Of a stretch of DNA of 29,189 nt, positions 12,001 through 27,000 are shown in pieces. Below the pieces are notes generated by a model that was given only the letters and a program-made list of their open reading frames with translations, did not search any database and was not told where the DNA came from. Source of the DNA: JBBQSV01 sp038213615 (GTDB lineage Bacteria; Patescibacteriota; Saccharimonadia; Saccharimonadales; OMJO01); contig JBBQSV010000010.1 of NCBI GenBank assembly GCA_038213615.1, forward strand, positions 1-29,189. Direction: 5' to 3'. The position numbers were made by a program, and so were the translations under genes. How positions within the stretch are numbered: the stretch's first letter is position 1; every line of letters begins with the position of its first letter.

Positions 12001-15000
12001 GCGGATACCTGATCCAGTAACCACTTAGTTTGCGGGATAGTTCTGGGAAAACCGTCAACAACACACTCGGCGTCGGGGCTTATCAGTCCAAGCATCTTCT
12101 GGAACAGATCAATAACTTGATCATCGGGTACTAACTGACCAGACACCATGGCCTGGCGAGCTGGTCCCTGCAACAGCATTCGCAAAAACTCTCCGGTAGA
12201 TAACCAGGGGTAGCCCATGTTGTCAGCCAACATGCGACCTTGCAAGCTTTTACCCGACCCAGATATACCAATAAATATAATCATCTTAGCCTAACTTTTG
12301 TTTAACTTTAGCGGCTATGCGCCCACCATCCGCTGATAGTCCGAGTTTTTGCTTAACTTTGCCTATGACTAAGCCCATGTTCAGTTGGTCTGGCGACAAA
12401 CCTGACATGGCCTCATCTATGGCCTGGTCTATATCATCGTCGGTAGCTTGAGCGGGCAGATAGGCATCTACAATCTGTTTCTCGTCTGATTCTTTTTGAA
12501 CCCTGGCTTCATCACCTCCCTGGCGATATAGCACTATGGACTCCTGAATTTTCTTAGACTCTTTACCTAACACCGTTAAAATACCGTTTTCATCCAGACC
12601 GACTTCTTTCACGCCTTGGGCAAGCTCGGCGTACAGGATGGCGCTCTTTAGCCCCCGAAGTACGGTGGCCTTGGTTTTATCACCAGCTAAAAGAGACGCT
12701 TTCAAATCGGCGTCTATCTGCTGCTTGAGGCCCATTATCTATCTTTGGCCGAGCTTAATTTTACGTAGCTTCAGATTCTTGCGTTCGCGTCTAACGATTG
12801 CCTTCTTGCGACGATCGGGCTTGCTGAGAGGTTTCTCAAAATGCTGATTCTGTTTGGCTATGGCCAAAACACCTGACTGCTGGACCTTCCTAGAGAAGCG
12901 GCGCAGTAGGTTTTCTACGGATTCTTTGCTGTCTTTACGACTTACTTGTATCATCGACTGTTTATTGTACTATAACACCTTGATTTAGCCAAGGGTCTAG
13001 CTATGAATTGCTAGATTTGTTGCTTCTTTTGATTCACGCGTTGTGATTTCAACACAATACTCTGTAATTCTTTGAAGATGGCGAAGTTTTTGTTGGTGTG
13101 GTAGATCTTGGTATTGCCTTGACGTTCTGATATCAAGAAGCCGATCTTTTCTAGGCGCTTGAGTTCACGCTGGATGTTGCCAGCATCTTCTTTAATAAGC
13201 TTAGCCAACCCCCGGACATGCGTTTTAAAATCGGGGTATTTTGCATATACCACGATGATCTTGCGCCTCACTCTTGAAGTAATAAATACGTCTAACATAA
13301 GCTCTTATTGTTATTCGAACAACGTCAAGTATAGGCCAGCTCTGATTGCTTTTCAATATCTTTTTGCCCAAAGCCCTATAATATAGTCAGGATGTATTAC
13401 TACGAGGTGTTAGTTGGAGCCCTGAGCTACCATGGTGGCGAGCCTTTAACCTATGCTGCTGAAGCCGAACTTAACAGAGGTGATGTCGTTACTATTAGCC
13501 TGCGCAACAAGTCCTTTTGTGGAGTTATATACCAACAGGTTGACCAGCCCAAGTTTAAAACTAAACCAATAGATAATTTTGTGGGTTTAACCCTGCCAAC
13601 CCAATTACTGGAGTTATATGACTGGTTAGCCCAGTATTATCCGGCTCCTCTGGGTCAGCTAGCTAATATGATCGCACCCAGCTACTTGGCTTCAAAGCCT
13701 AAGAAACCAGTGGACCCAACTACGGTAAACAAGCACCCTGTGGCTGGCCCTACCCTAACTACCGAGCAGACAGCAGCCATAAAGTCTATTACTGGTAGCT
13801 CTGCTAGCAGTTTTTTATTACACGGAGAAACCGGCACCGGCAAGACCCAAGTTTACATCGAACTAGCCAAGCAGGCGCTAAACGAAAACAAGAATGTCTT
13901 GGTACTGACCCCGGAGATCGGCCTGACCCCCCAGCTGGCCGAAGCTATGAATACCCAACTGACCTGTGAAGTGATAGTACTGCACTCCGCTCTTACCCCG
14001 CTCAAACGAGCAAAACTCTGGCATAAGATCAACGGGGCAGCCACCCCCCTGTTAGTAGTAGGCCCTCGTTCTGCCCTGTTTAGCCCCCTGGCCAACATCG
14101 GCCTAATAGTCATCGATGAGTTTCATGATCAGGCCTACAAACAAGGACAACCACCCCACTACCTGGCTAGCCGGGTTGCCGCCAAACTAGCAAAACTACA
14201 CTCCGCCAAACTAGTACTCGGTAGCGCTACGCCCCCAATAAACGATTACTACTGGTTTGAAAGCGCTAAATTGCCAATTATTAGGATGACCAAGCTGGCC
14301 AAAACTAGCGAATTCACCAGGCCGGCCACCTACACCGTCGACCTAAAAGACCGGCAACTATTCAATAAATCCACGCTCCTCAGCGATGTTATGATTGACT
14401 CAATCAGCGAGGCTTTGTCCAAACAAGAACAATCTTTAGTGTTTTTGAACCGCCGAGGTACTGCCAGACTAGCCCTTTGCCAAAACTGTGGCTGGCAAGC
14501 TCTGTGCCCCAATTGCGATACACCGCTGACCTATCACGGTGATAAATACAGCCTACGCTGTCATAGTTGTAGCTACCAGGCAAAACCACCGACTAATTGC
14601 CCCACCTGTAGCTCCACCGACATTAGTTTTAGGGGGGCCGGTACCAAGGCCATTCAGGAAGAACTTATCCGACTTTTCCCCAAAACCCGCATCCAGCGCT
14701 TTGATAGCGACAACAAAAAAGCTGATAGCTTTCAGGAACTGTACCAAAAAGTTAAGGCTGGTGAGGTGGATATTTTGGTTGGCACCCAGCTACTAACCAA
14801 AGGCCTGGATTTACCCCTATTATCGGTAGTTGGTATCGTGTTAGCCGACAGTAGCCTATACTTCCCCGACTACGCCGCTGAGGAGCGGACTTTTCAGGTT
14901 ATAAATCAGGTAGGGGGCCGTGTAGGCCGAGGCCACCGAGATGCCAAATTAATCCTGCAGACCTACCACCCAGAAAGCCCAACCATTAACTTTGCCCTGG

Positions 15001-18000
15001 CCAAAGATTACCTCGGCTTCTACGCCCAACAAATACAAGAAAGACAGACTTATAACTTCCCACCATTTAGGCATTTGCTAAAGCTAAGTTGCTCTAGGGC
15101 AACTTCACAAGGGGCTCAAAAGGCGGCTGTGGTCCTGCTCAGACAACTACCTGCGTCTAGTAATAATTTAAGTGTTCAGGGCCCAGCACCAGCATTTATT
15201 GAGAAAAAGGCTGGCAAATACTACTGGCAAATCATAGTTAAGGCTACCCGGCGACCAAACTTGATCAAAATAATTAACTCCCTGCCCCCTGCCGGCTGGA
15301 CCTATGATATCGACCCCCAGGACCTGATCTGAGCAACTCTGGTAGCCTAGCCCGTTATCAGATATACTTTAGCCTAAGAGATGAAGAGCCAAGACATTAT
15401 AGTTCTGCCCCACCAACATTTAAGGCAACGATCCCAAAAAGTGGGTCTAGTAGATACTGCCATCCGGCAGCTTGCCAAGGACATGCAAGAAGCTTTGCTA
15501 GACTGGGAAGATGGTCGAGAGCACGAGGTAGGCGTAGCACTGGCAGCCGTGCAAGTAGATCAACTCAAGCGAGTGGTAGTAATTCGCAACAACTTTGATG
15601 ACAAAAAAGACCGTAGCTTTGGCATATTTATTAACCCCGAAATAACCAAATACGAAGGCCTAACCGAATCCGACTACGAAGGCTGCCTGAGTATTCCGGA
15701 TGTCTACGGTTTGGTGCCTAGGCATACTAAAGTCCGCATTAAAGCTTTGGATCTAAATGGACGAGTCGTCAGGCTGAGCGCAAAGGGCTTTTTAGCCCGT
15801 ATCTTTCAACACGAGATTGATCATACAAATGGTAAGGTGTTTGTGGATCACATAAAAGATAGCCCCGAGGCTTTTTATCGCCTATCAAAAGACGGCAAAC
15901 TAGAAGAGTTAAATTATGAAAAAGATGTCCAAAACAGTCGTATTCTTTGGTAATGAAAAGCTGGCGACCGGTATTTCGGATGTCCAGACACTCATAAAAA
16001 ATGCTGTCCAGGCCGCTGGCTTTGAAATAGAAAAGGTTATCACCGGCCCACTTCAGGAACTTGGCGCTCATTCATCACAACTGGCAGTCCTGGCTGCCTA
16101 CGGCAGGATAATGCCCCAGTCAGTACTTGATCAGTTCCCTTTGGGGGTCATAAATATACACCCTTCTCTTTTGCCCCTCTACAGAGGCACAACTCCGATC
16201 GAACAAGTAATCCTGGATGGTGCTACAAAAACCGGTGTTTCTATTATGAGACTTACCGCCGGCATGGATGAAGGCCCACTTTATAAACAAAAGAGTCTGC
16301 ACCTAAGGGGCGACGAGTCCAAGGCCGAGCTAGCAGAAAGCCTGCAACGACTTGGTGCTGAATTACTCACAGAGGTTTTACCTAAGATTGCCACCCAAGC
16401 ACTGCCAGCGCGTAACCAACCCCACCCCGATAGAGCCACCTACTCACGTAAACTAACCAAAGACGAAGGTAATATTGATTGGACCAAACCAGCCCTTCAG
16501 CTAGAGCGTGAAGTTAGAGCCTTTGCTGGCTGGCCCAAAAGCCGCACCATCGTGGGCAATAAAGAAGTGATCATCACCGCAGCCCACTTCCTAGCAGGAC
16601 GCCCCTCTCAAAAACCAGGTGCCGTAGAAGTAATAAATAAAAGCACCGTCCAGGTGGCTTGTGGGACCGATTATCTGATCATCGACAAGCTAAAACCAGC
16701 CGATAAATCAGAAATGTCGGCGGCTGAATTTATTCGGGGCTACGGCCAGAACCTCTAGGCGGCAGGTGGTTGCTGGGCAGCCGCTACAATCTGTGGAGCA
16801 GCTGTCTTGATCTCAACTTTTAGCTTATCTAACTCCTCGGCTACAACTTGTTTGTAGTTGGGGAAATTGGTCTCTAGCCACTTTAGGGCGCCGGCTTCGT
16901 CGTTGCGGTCAATAAAAGCCTCGAACTCGTCTAACTGCTCGTTGGTCATCTGGGATGCCAACTTTACACCTACGTTGCGTTCCAGGGTCTGATAGATGTG
17001 GCCTAACATCTTGTTTTTTTCATCGGCGGGCAAACTGCCCAGACCTAATTCTTCTAAAAATGTGTTGTCTAATTTGAACATACTACGCTCCTAAATATAA
17101 CAGAATTATTTTAACACTGGACTACCTGACCCCAAAGAAATAGATTAACAAAGCCAATGCGGCAATGACCACTGCCGCCCAAAAGCCCATGGCAGTGGCG
17201 CTTCGATAGGCAGGTTTAGCATACGACCTATTGACTCTCAGCGGCTGATTGCCAGGTGCTCCCCTGAACTGGCCCGGAACGCTAGAACTTGCGCTGGTCT
17301 GAGCGGAGTTTTTAGCTGCGGTATCTCCAGCCTGCACCCAGTCTAGTTGCGGGTCCTTGGCCTCGTGGCGGCGCTCAAACATGTACTCTGGGGTGTCGGG
17401 CTTTATCTCTAACCTCGGTATACTAGCCATCAGTGACTCAGGGCTAGCTGGTGACCAAGTAGGCCTAGCTAACTCGGGCTTGCCTTGACTGGCGTTGGTA
17501 GTCTGAACCTCGGGGCGCACAGCAGCCTGGTGAGTTTCTTTAGTAGCCCAGGGGTTATACTGCCCCGCCAGGGTTTTCTGCGGCACGGACTCCTTAGATT
17601 CGGTCCGCTTTATTTCATCTAGCTCGCGCTTTTGCTGGCTCATGGCCTTTTGCATAGTCTTGATAGACTTCTCTTGTTTTTTTAGTTGACGCTTTAGCTT
17701 TTTGGCCTGGTGTCTTTCATACAAAATGGCCAATAATGTGCCTCCATTGTTGTGAATTTCAACACGTTCTGAAGTTGCAGGCTTGCTCTCACCCCTGTTC
17801 TTGACAAGATTTTCTACCGAAGCAGTCTTTATTGGCACTTGATGCTCTGGTCGCAACTGCTCATCTACTATGGGCATGGTAGGACTGTTAGGATAGGGTT
17901 CCGCCGCTGTTTCTGGCGGCAATTCGGCTGGGGCGGCATCGGCCTCGGCCGGCAGGGTTTCTGGAGTCATTTCTGTAATGGCTGGGGTGGTCATTTCGGC

Positions 18001-21000
18001 ACTCGATGCATCAGTAGGTTCAGAGTCCGTCGATTCAAACTGGGGCATGGCAAACTGAAAACCGGGTCGATCTTGGGGCACATCTGGCTCGACGTCTGGC
18101 CCTGGCTCTTGCTCCACCATTGGCACCACAGGGGCTTGTTCGGGTACTTCCTCACTAGTAGGCTGCTCTTCGGCATCGGTCTCTTCATTTGTAGTTTCTA
18201 GGCCAGTGGCCTCTATGGTAGTCCCGTCGTATAGAATTGTGGCCTGTTCTGGGGTGTCATCGGCCTTTTCCCCAACCTCCTCACCATCCTTGCTCTCTGC
18301 CTCTCTACTAAACAAACCGCTGAACGCATCCTTGATACGATCAGCTATATCCGGCTCCTCTTCTTCGGTCTTAAATAATCGGCTGGCTACGTCTTTATCA
18401 TGATCACTGGCAGCCGAGGCGCCCACTACACCCGGCAGCCACGAGCCGACCTTAGTCTTTTTCTTATTTTTGGACTCTTCTTCGTCCTTCTTTTCGTCTT
18501 CGGCCCGGTTATCGTTGAAGTTTATAGATTCAGGCATGGCTACTCCCTACAATGAACGCTCCACAGTTTGTCGAGTAAAGAACTCTAGTACGTCGCCTTC
18601 TAGTACCTCTAGCTTGGACTGAGTAGTCAGACTGGTGCCACACATTTCACCTTCCACCACCTCTTTGGCATCTTGTGGGCCGCGTTTCAGGTTGGTAGCT
18701 TCCACTTCTGCCAGCACTTCTTTGTCGCGCTTAACCCTGACCATAGCCGGTACGGTCAGTTTGCCACTAGTTACCTCGCCCCCACAGATCACACTGTTCT
18801 TGGTAGTCTTGAATACGCCTTTGATTTTTAGCTTGCCTAGCTCGATCTCTTTAATCTCTGGCGCTAAGCGAGCAGATAGCTCGGTCTTAACATCGTCAAT
18901 TAATTCATAAATCACCTTGTACAGTCGGACCGATACCTTGTCTCGAGAAGCAATCTGCCGCATGCCAGCCGGCAAGGCGATGCCAAAGCCGTAAATCACG
19001 GCGTCACTACTGTGGGCCTGGTTTACGTCATTCTCGCTGATGGCTCCCACACCACTGCCTACAATCCGAACTGCTACTTCGTTGGTGTCTAGTGCTTTTA
19101 GACTGTCCAGCACAGATGTTAGCGAACCCTGAACGTCAGCCTTAACGATAACCTTAAACTGAGCCACCTGGTTAGACCTGTCTATAATTCGGATCATTTC
19201 ACTACTGTTAATCTGACCCCGACTACCAGTTAGGCGCTTCTGGCCCACGGTCGCTTCAGCCTGAGATCGGGCAGTCTTTTCGTCCTTGACCACAGTAAAT
19301 TCATCAGCAAACTCTGGCAACGCTCTAAAGCCAGTTATCTTAACGGGAGTTGATGGGCCAGCTTGATCCACAGGCTTACCCTCTGTGGTTTCTAGATTGC
19401 GCACTCTGGCGTAGGTTTCGCCGGCCACTACAAAATCATTCTTTTTAAGGGTACCGCTCTCTATCAGGGCAATAGCCACCGGGCCACGGCCATTTTCCAT
19501 ATGTGACTCAATCACCAGGCCCGAGGCCGGACCCTTAGCATCGGCCTTTAGTTCTTCTACATCGGCCACCAGCAAGATCATGTCTAGCAGTTCATCAATA
19601 CCAGCCCCAGTCTTGGCCGAAACTTCTTGAACAACTACATCACCGCCCCACTCTTCTACCATCAGTTCCTGTTCGGCCAGCTGTTGCTTGATACGATTAA
19701 TGTTGGCGCCTTCTTTATCAATCTTGTTAATAGCCACCACTATCTTGACGCCAGCTTTGCGCGCAAAACGAATGGCCTCGATAGTTTGGGGCTTCACGCC
19801 GTCATCAGCTGCCACCACAATGATAACCAGATCTGTTAGATGGGCACCATGCTCGCGAATAGCGGCAAAGGCCTCGTGACCGGGGGTATCCAAAAAGGTA
19901 ATCAACCGCTCGCCACGCTTAACCTGGTAGGCCGAGATGTGCTGGGTGATACCCCCGGCTTCACCTTTGACTACGCTGGAATCCCTAATGGCATCTAAAA
20001 GACTAGTCTTACCGTGGTCTACGTGCCCCATAACGGCTACTACTGGCGGCCTAGTCTGGGCATCTTTGCTAAGCGCCTTCTTTTCTCGCTTTACGGGCGC
20101 TTCTTCTGGTTCGTGCACCAGTTCGGCCTCTAGCTTTAACTCCTCAACAATAATCTGAGCAGTATCAAAATCTACCCGTTCGTTTACGGTAGCCATCACC
20201 CCGTTCTTCATCAGTTCGGTGATTAGGCCAGTTACGGGTATATCTAACTTATCTGCCAGGTCTCCGACAGTGATCATGTTTGGGATTTGAATAGAATTCA
20301 TGCCGTGCCTCCCTTTTGATGCGAGAGCTCAAATATAGTTAGCGAAAAGGTCTTTCTGGCGAGGAGATGTATCCATTGCGATACATCAACGAGCCAAAAG
20401 TCTTTTGCAGCTACTATATTTAGATAGTAGCCAGAAGAGGTGGTTCGGTATGAATTGTTGGCCATGTATCACTCCTTTCTGGCTAGACAGCTATTATTTC
20501 GCTACATCTTTTTTGGTGTCTTTTAGGCTGAGGGCAATCTTGCGACCCTCTAGGTCGATATCAAGTACCCGGAACTTTTTGACTTCATTTAGCTGGAATA
20601 TCTTCTCTGGATCTACAGATTCATCATCGCTCATCTCGGACACGTGCACTAGGGCTTCTACCGAAGAGCTCAGCTGCACAAAAGCACCAAATGGAGTAAT
20701 GCGAGTTACCTTGCCTTCTACTAAATCACCCTTTTTGAAGGCTTTTACTTCTTGCAGCCAAGGATCTTCGCTCATTTGCTTGATACTTAGGCTCAAGCGG
20801 TCTTTATCGATAGCAATAATCTTGGCTTTGATGGTGTCGCCCACTTTGACGTAATCTTTGGGGTTTTCGACACGCTCCCATGAGATCTCAGATATGTGAA
20901 TCAGCCCTTCTATGCCGTCGACATTCACAAACGCCCCAAAGTCGATAACTCCTGTCACAATACCTTCTACCTCATCACCAACCTTTAGCTTGGTAAAGCG

Positions 21001-24000
21001 CTCTTGTAGGTCGTCTTTTAGGGCTTCTTTTTCGGAAAAGATTAGTTTGTTATCCTTACGGCTAACATCTAGTACCCGAACGCGTAAGGTCTTGTTGGCT
21101 AGTTGATTCAGTTTGTTTAGGATCTCGTCTTTATCGGCACCAGAAACTCTGGGGTAATGACCAGCGGACAGCTGGGATACTGGCAAGAAACCACGTACGC
21201 CCTCTGACTCTACCAGTAAACCACCTCTGTTGGCATCGTAAGGTATAATTTCGATAATCTCGCCAGCCTCAAAGACTCGTTGTAATTCATCCCAACCTCG
21301 GTCTTTTACGGCTCGACGCATGCTTAGCAATGCGTGACCCTCGTCCATCTCTGGATCCACCACACTGGTGGTAATTTGCTCACCCTCTTTTAACTCTTGG
21401 CCGTGGCCAATCTCGCGGCGCATGATTACACCGGTACCGTTGGCGCCTAGATCTACCCACACCTCGTGCTTACGTACAGATGTGATAACACCTTCTGTTA
21501 CGTCACCGACCTTTAGTTGTTTGATATCACTAGACGCTAAAAGATCGTCCATAGTGACAGTAGCTGATTTTGACATGTTTTACATGCCTCCTTATATTCT
21601 GCGGCAGCCCGTAGACCGTTAGCTGTCCTTGCATAAAACACCCAAGAACGGCTTTCCCGCCAGACTTGAGCCTTATTATATCTGTTGTAGCTCTGTTAGT
21701 CAAAGCCAAAAGCTCTAACGCCAGCCATCCTTATGCATGCTAAACTAAGTTTATGATTTTGGGGGTAGATATCGGGGGAACCAAGACACTTTTGGGTGTT
21801 TTTGATCATGCCGGTAAATTAGTATCACAATACAAGTTTGCCACCCCTGAAGACTATGATGATTTTTTAGCGGAGTTACGGGCCAGCCTAGCCAAACTAG
21901 ACCATGGTGACTTTAATAAATGCGTAGTGGCCATACCTGGTAAACCAGACCGCGAAGAAGGCATCGGCCTGGCTTTTGGCAACTTGCCATGGCAAAAAGT
22001 ACCGATCGGCCCGGATATAGAAAAATTAGTTAACTGCCCGGTGGTCATAGAGAACGATTCCAAGCTAGCGGCCTTGTCCGAAGCCAAAGTTTATAGTAAT
22101 AAATACCACAAAGTTTTTTATTTGACGGTTAGTACCGGCATCGGCGGTGGGCTGATAACTGATGGCAAGATAGATAAGGACTTCAGGGATAACGAAGTCG
22201 GCCAAATGCCCCTAGAGCACAATGGCAAACTAGAAACCTGGGAGGACTTTGCTTCGGGGAAAGCCATTGTGGCCAAGTTTGGCAAAAAAGCCCGTGACAT
22301 TACCGATCCCCAAGCTTGGCAAACTATTGCCCACAACCTGGCTATTGGCCTACTGGATGTCATCGCCACTATCAACCCAGACCTAGTCATCATAGGTGGT
22401 GGCGTGGGCAGCCACCTAGAAAAGTTTGCCGACAAACTAGACGCCGAGTTATCCAAATACCCCAATCCTTTAGTAGAGATACCAAAGGTTGTTAAGGCCA
22501 AACGAGCCGAAGAGGCAGTAATTTACGGCTGTTATGCCCTGAGTAGCCATGCTAGATGAGCTTTCGGCATTATTGCCCGCCAAAATTAGATTGCAGCCAG
22601 ATAAATCGTTTAGATGGTCGCCGGCCAACAAAACCCTGTATTACAAGCCATCCCAGATGAAGTCCGCCAAGGGTCAGTGGTCGCTACTGCACGAAGCCGG
22701 TCATGCCCTGCTGAATCATAAATCCTACACCTTTGATGTAGAGCTGTTGATCATGGAATCCCAGGCCTGGCAGACTGCCCAACAGCTAGCCACAAAGCTG
22801 GATATCACCATCGATGAAGATCACATTCAGGACTGCCTAGACAGTTATCGCAGCTGGTTGCACTGGCGTAGCAAATGCCCGGTGTGCGATGTTAATGGCC
22901 TGCAACAGACTGCCCAAATCTACTACTGCGTAAACTGTTCGGAGCGCTGGCAAGTGTCAGAATCCCGCTTTAGCAGGGCTTACCGCCGATCTTTGACCAA
23001 CAAAAAACTACCAGCACTAAACCGGTAGTTTCTTGTTAAGTCGTCTTAATTAGACAGACTTTTTGGTTCGACGAGAAATCTGACCGCCCTTGCGACCAGC
23101 TTCGCGAGCCAAATCACGGTTGGCATAAAAGCCACCAGTGTGGCCGAGTTTGCCACCTTTTGCGCCAATTGTGGCGTAAAAGTTCTGACCATACTTAGCA
23201 CGGTTGCGAGCAGCAGCCTTAAGGCCGCCTTCTTTAGTTCCAGCCATTGTTATGACCTCCCCTTATCCTGAACCTCCACCGCTCAGATTGATAAACTCTC
23301 CTGTCATACAAAAAGGGCCTCTCCGTTAAGAGAAAACCCTCTGTATATTCTTTCGAATACGCTTATGATACCACTACATAACCACTATGTCAAACGTTTT
23401 TATCTGTAAGCCCGCCCTCCTACACCTTGAGCAAAACTAACACGTGGTGCAGGACATAGGCTGGCCAAACAAATGACCTCAAAACTGCCAGCAAAAAGCC
23501 TCCAAATCCAGTGGACCGCTGTACAAAGTACACCAGTGCCCCCGTCCAAGCCACAAATAAAATAAAGCCCAGCGGACCACCCTTATTGATTGCTTTTGGC
23601 ATAGAACTTGCTTTTGGCATAGCGCCCTCCTCTAACTATTATTTTACTCTAGACATCAACCTGTTACTTCTTTTGGAAGAAGGTTAGCCGGTAGCCATCT
23701 GGATCGCGAACCTGTAGCTCAGTTACGCCACCGCCCACATTAGTCGGTTCACCCTGCTGCTTAATCCCCTTGCTGGCCAGCCTCTTTTGTAACTCCTCTA
23801 CACTATCGACTTTTATGTACGCGTAACCACTCCCGTCACTCGGCTTAACGTCTTTTGACTCTCTTAGCTCTATAGAGAACCAGTTAACGTAGGTTACGAC
23901 TTTGTCACCCTTGTCATCAAACTGAAACCCGATCGCCTCATAAAACTCCCGGGTTTTAGCTATGTCGGTCACGTAGTAAAGCAAGCTAGAGACACTGATT

Positions 24001-27000
24001 AACTTCATACTCACATTTTACCACCAAAATACCGCCTCAGATTTGTATAACTACACGACCTAGAATAAACTTAACCGTAATAGTTAGGGACAGAGGGGTA
24101 TGAAAAAGAGTTTCAAAATTTTGCGCTCTACACCGTTATCTTTTGGGTTATTAACACTGCTCTGTATTTTGGGTGCCAGTGGTAAGGCTCTGGCTTTTAG
24201 CGGTAGTGGGGCCGGGAGTAGTGGCAGCCCTTATCAGATTACTACTTGCAACCAGATGAGCGAGATCGAAAGCTCACTCTCAGCCCACTACGAACTAGCG
24301 AATGACATTGACTGCAACGGTAGCAGCTTTGTAGGCAGCTTGGGCCTGGGTGGTAGTGGTTTTAGTGGTACTTTTGATGGCCAGGAACATAGTATTAACA
24401 GCTTAGACTTAAGCAATCGCTCGGACAGTGCCGGCTCTGGTGGTATTTTTAGCCGTCTATCCAACGCTACAGTCAGCAATCTGAGAGTTATAAACGCTCA
24501 AGTCAACGGTGCTGGCAGCATAGGCATCCTTGCCGGTGGCGCCCAGCTAACCGACACAATAGACAATGTCTATGTCAGTGGTGTTGTCACCTGCCATGAT
24601 GACTACTGTGGTGGCTTAATTGGCTACGCCGTAGACAACCACGTGACTATCAGCAACAGTGGTGCCGATGTTTCTGTCATAAGTACAGGTGACTACGTAG
24701 GAGGTATCGCCGGTAGATATGAGGACTCCACTATATCTCAGACTTATAGCACCGGCACGGTTTCTGGTGATAATAATGTTGGGGGTATTGCCGGTATAGT
24801 CAGCGGAGCCGCTGATATCAACAACGTCTATTACTCTGGTAGTGTCGTAGCTTTGGGCTCTAACGCCGGTGGTCTAGTTGGTGCGGTTGAGTTAGGTGGA
24901 CAAATTACTAACGCCTACGCGGCTGGTTCGGTAAAAGCCGGTGATTCTGTTGGTGGCCTAGTTGGTGACTTAGGTGACGGCGTTATCTCACATGCCTTTG
25001 CAGCCAACTTTATTGATACTTCAGAAGCCGTAATCGCCGACCCTTTGGTAGCCTCATTTACCTTTGATGTATCTGATATTGCTAGTCATGGAATCGGTCT
25101 TTATTTCGACTCTGACACTGCTGGTATTGGTGCTAGCGGTTTTGGTACTGACGAACCTACGGTATATTTTATAGAAAACAGTAGTCATGAACCGATGGCC
25201 AGCTGGACTTTTGACAGCTCCCATTGGCGCACCAACTTCAACACCTACCCCAGCTTTATCCCTATGATTGACCCCTTCATGCTCTGTGAAGAAGCAACCT
25301 CAACCCACACCACAATTCATGGCAAATGCGGTGTTTTTCCACTTGGTTGGGGTACGGCTACCTGGGAAGTCCGCTGGAGTGTCCATGGCAAAAATAGTCG
25401 GCACACCGTAGACCTAGATGATGTGCGCTTCCCCGAAAGTACAGTGACTGGCTTAACTCCTGGTACTTGGTACGATTTACAGTTCCGCTACACCAACGAC
25501 TTTGGGATCGGCCCCTGGGGTAGAGTCGAGATTCTAACCACCGGTAAGAAACCAAAGGCCGTTACTAGCTCTAGTAGTGAATCTACTCCAATAACCACTG
25601 TCTCAACCGATGAATCTACCCCTGCAGATACTACTGTAGCTACTAGCTCCGACACACCCGAAACTACAGATACTGTTCCATCTAGCACCGATGCTTCGAT
25701 TGTTGATCCTAAGGCCTCAAATAGCCATGGCTACACCAAATATTACTGGGTAGGTGGGATGTTGGCCATACTAGCTCTGGTTGGGCTACTAAAAGGCTCC
25801 TTGCCCCCACCAAAACCTTAGTTTAATAGTAGCGATTACAACGTTTAGCGTGTTTATGGCCTTGGCGTATACTATCAATGTAACTAAATGGAGGTGTTTA
25901 TGAGCAAAAATCCAGTGGTGCATTTTGAAATGCCATACAAAGACGTTAAGCGAGTAGCTGAATTTTATCAAAAGGCTTTTGGGTGGCAGATGAACGCAAT
26001 GGGTGCCGAAATGGGTGGATATGTTGTGGCCCAGACGGCCGAGACTGGCGAAGACCGCATGGTCAAAACACCAGGTACCATCAACGGTGGTTTCTATGAC
26101 CAAAGCATCAAAGATGCGTCAACAGCCCCATCGGTGGTAATTTCCGTACCTGATCTAAAAGAAGCTATCAAAAACATCGAGGCCGCTGGCGGTAAATTAC
26201 TTCGTGAACCGGATGAGATCCCAGGTATCGGCCTGTGGGCTTCTTTTACGGATTCCGAAGGCAACCGCGTCAGCGTCCTTCAACCCAAAAACTCCGACTA
26301 CACCGACAAAGTCCGTAGCAACAGCTAATTATGAAAAGCTTGGCTCCTGGTAATCTTATCGAGACGGGCACATGTTACATGCGAACATTCCAGTTTACTT
26401 CTAAATCGTGCACGGTTGTCACGCATGAGTAGGCTAAATAAGATAACTTGCTCTGTAGGTCTTGACTACACCAGAGGCTGGCACCTAGTAAACGAGAAGA
26501 GTTTTTACACTCAGCTGACCGAAGAGACTACGGCGCACCTAAGAGATATGGGTCTAAACGTGGCTGCGGGTGTCCCGGGTAAAATAGAGGGAATAGGTGC
26601 CGGTGGTGGTCTATTCGCCATAATACAAAACTTGATAAAGTTTGAACCAGTAGCCCAACTTATCGCAACTATACTTGGTTTTACACAAAGGGTATATTTT
26701 AAGGTCATCGGCGACGGACACCAGAACGCAAAACAAGCCATAACTATTAACCTGGACCTTACACACAACGGTAGAGTGAAGAAGGATGATGATCTATATG
26801 AGCTACCTTTTTGTTCTGCCATCGCTTTCGATGCGGGCGTTATTGAACAGCGAAGGTTAGCAAAAAAGTACCCGCTCTACGAAGTAAAACTGACTATAAC
26901 GGTAAATGTGCCAAAGAACGGATTTAGTACTACATATTACCTAGGTACTACGAAGCATTCTGAACTAAACCGATACCGTATGTCTAGAATAATCCGTTCA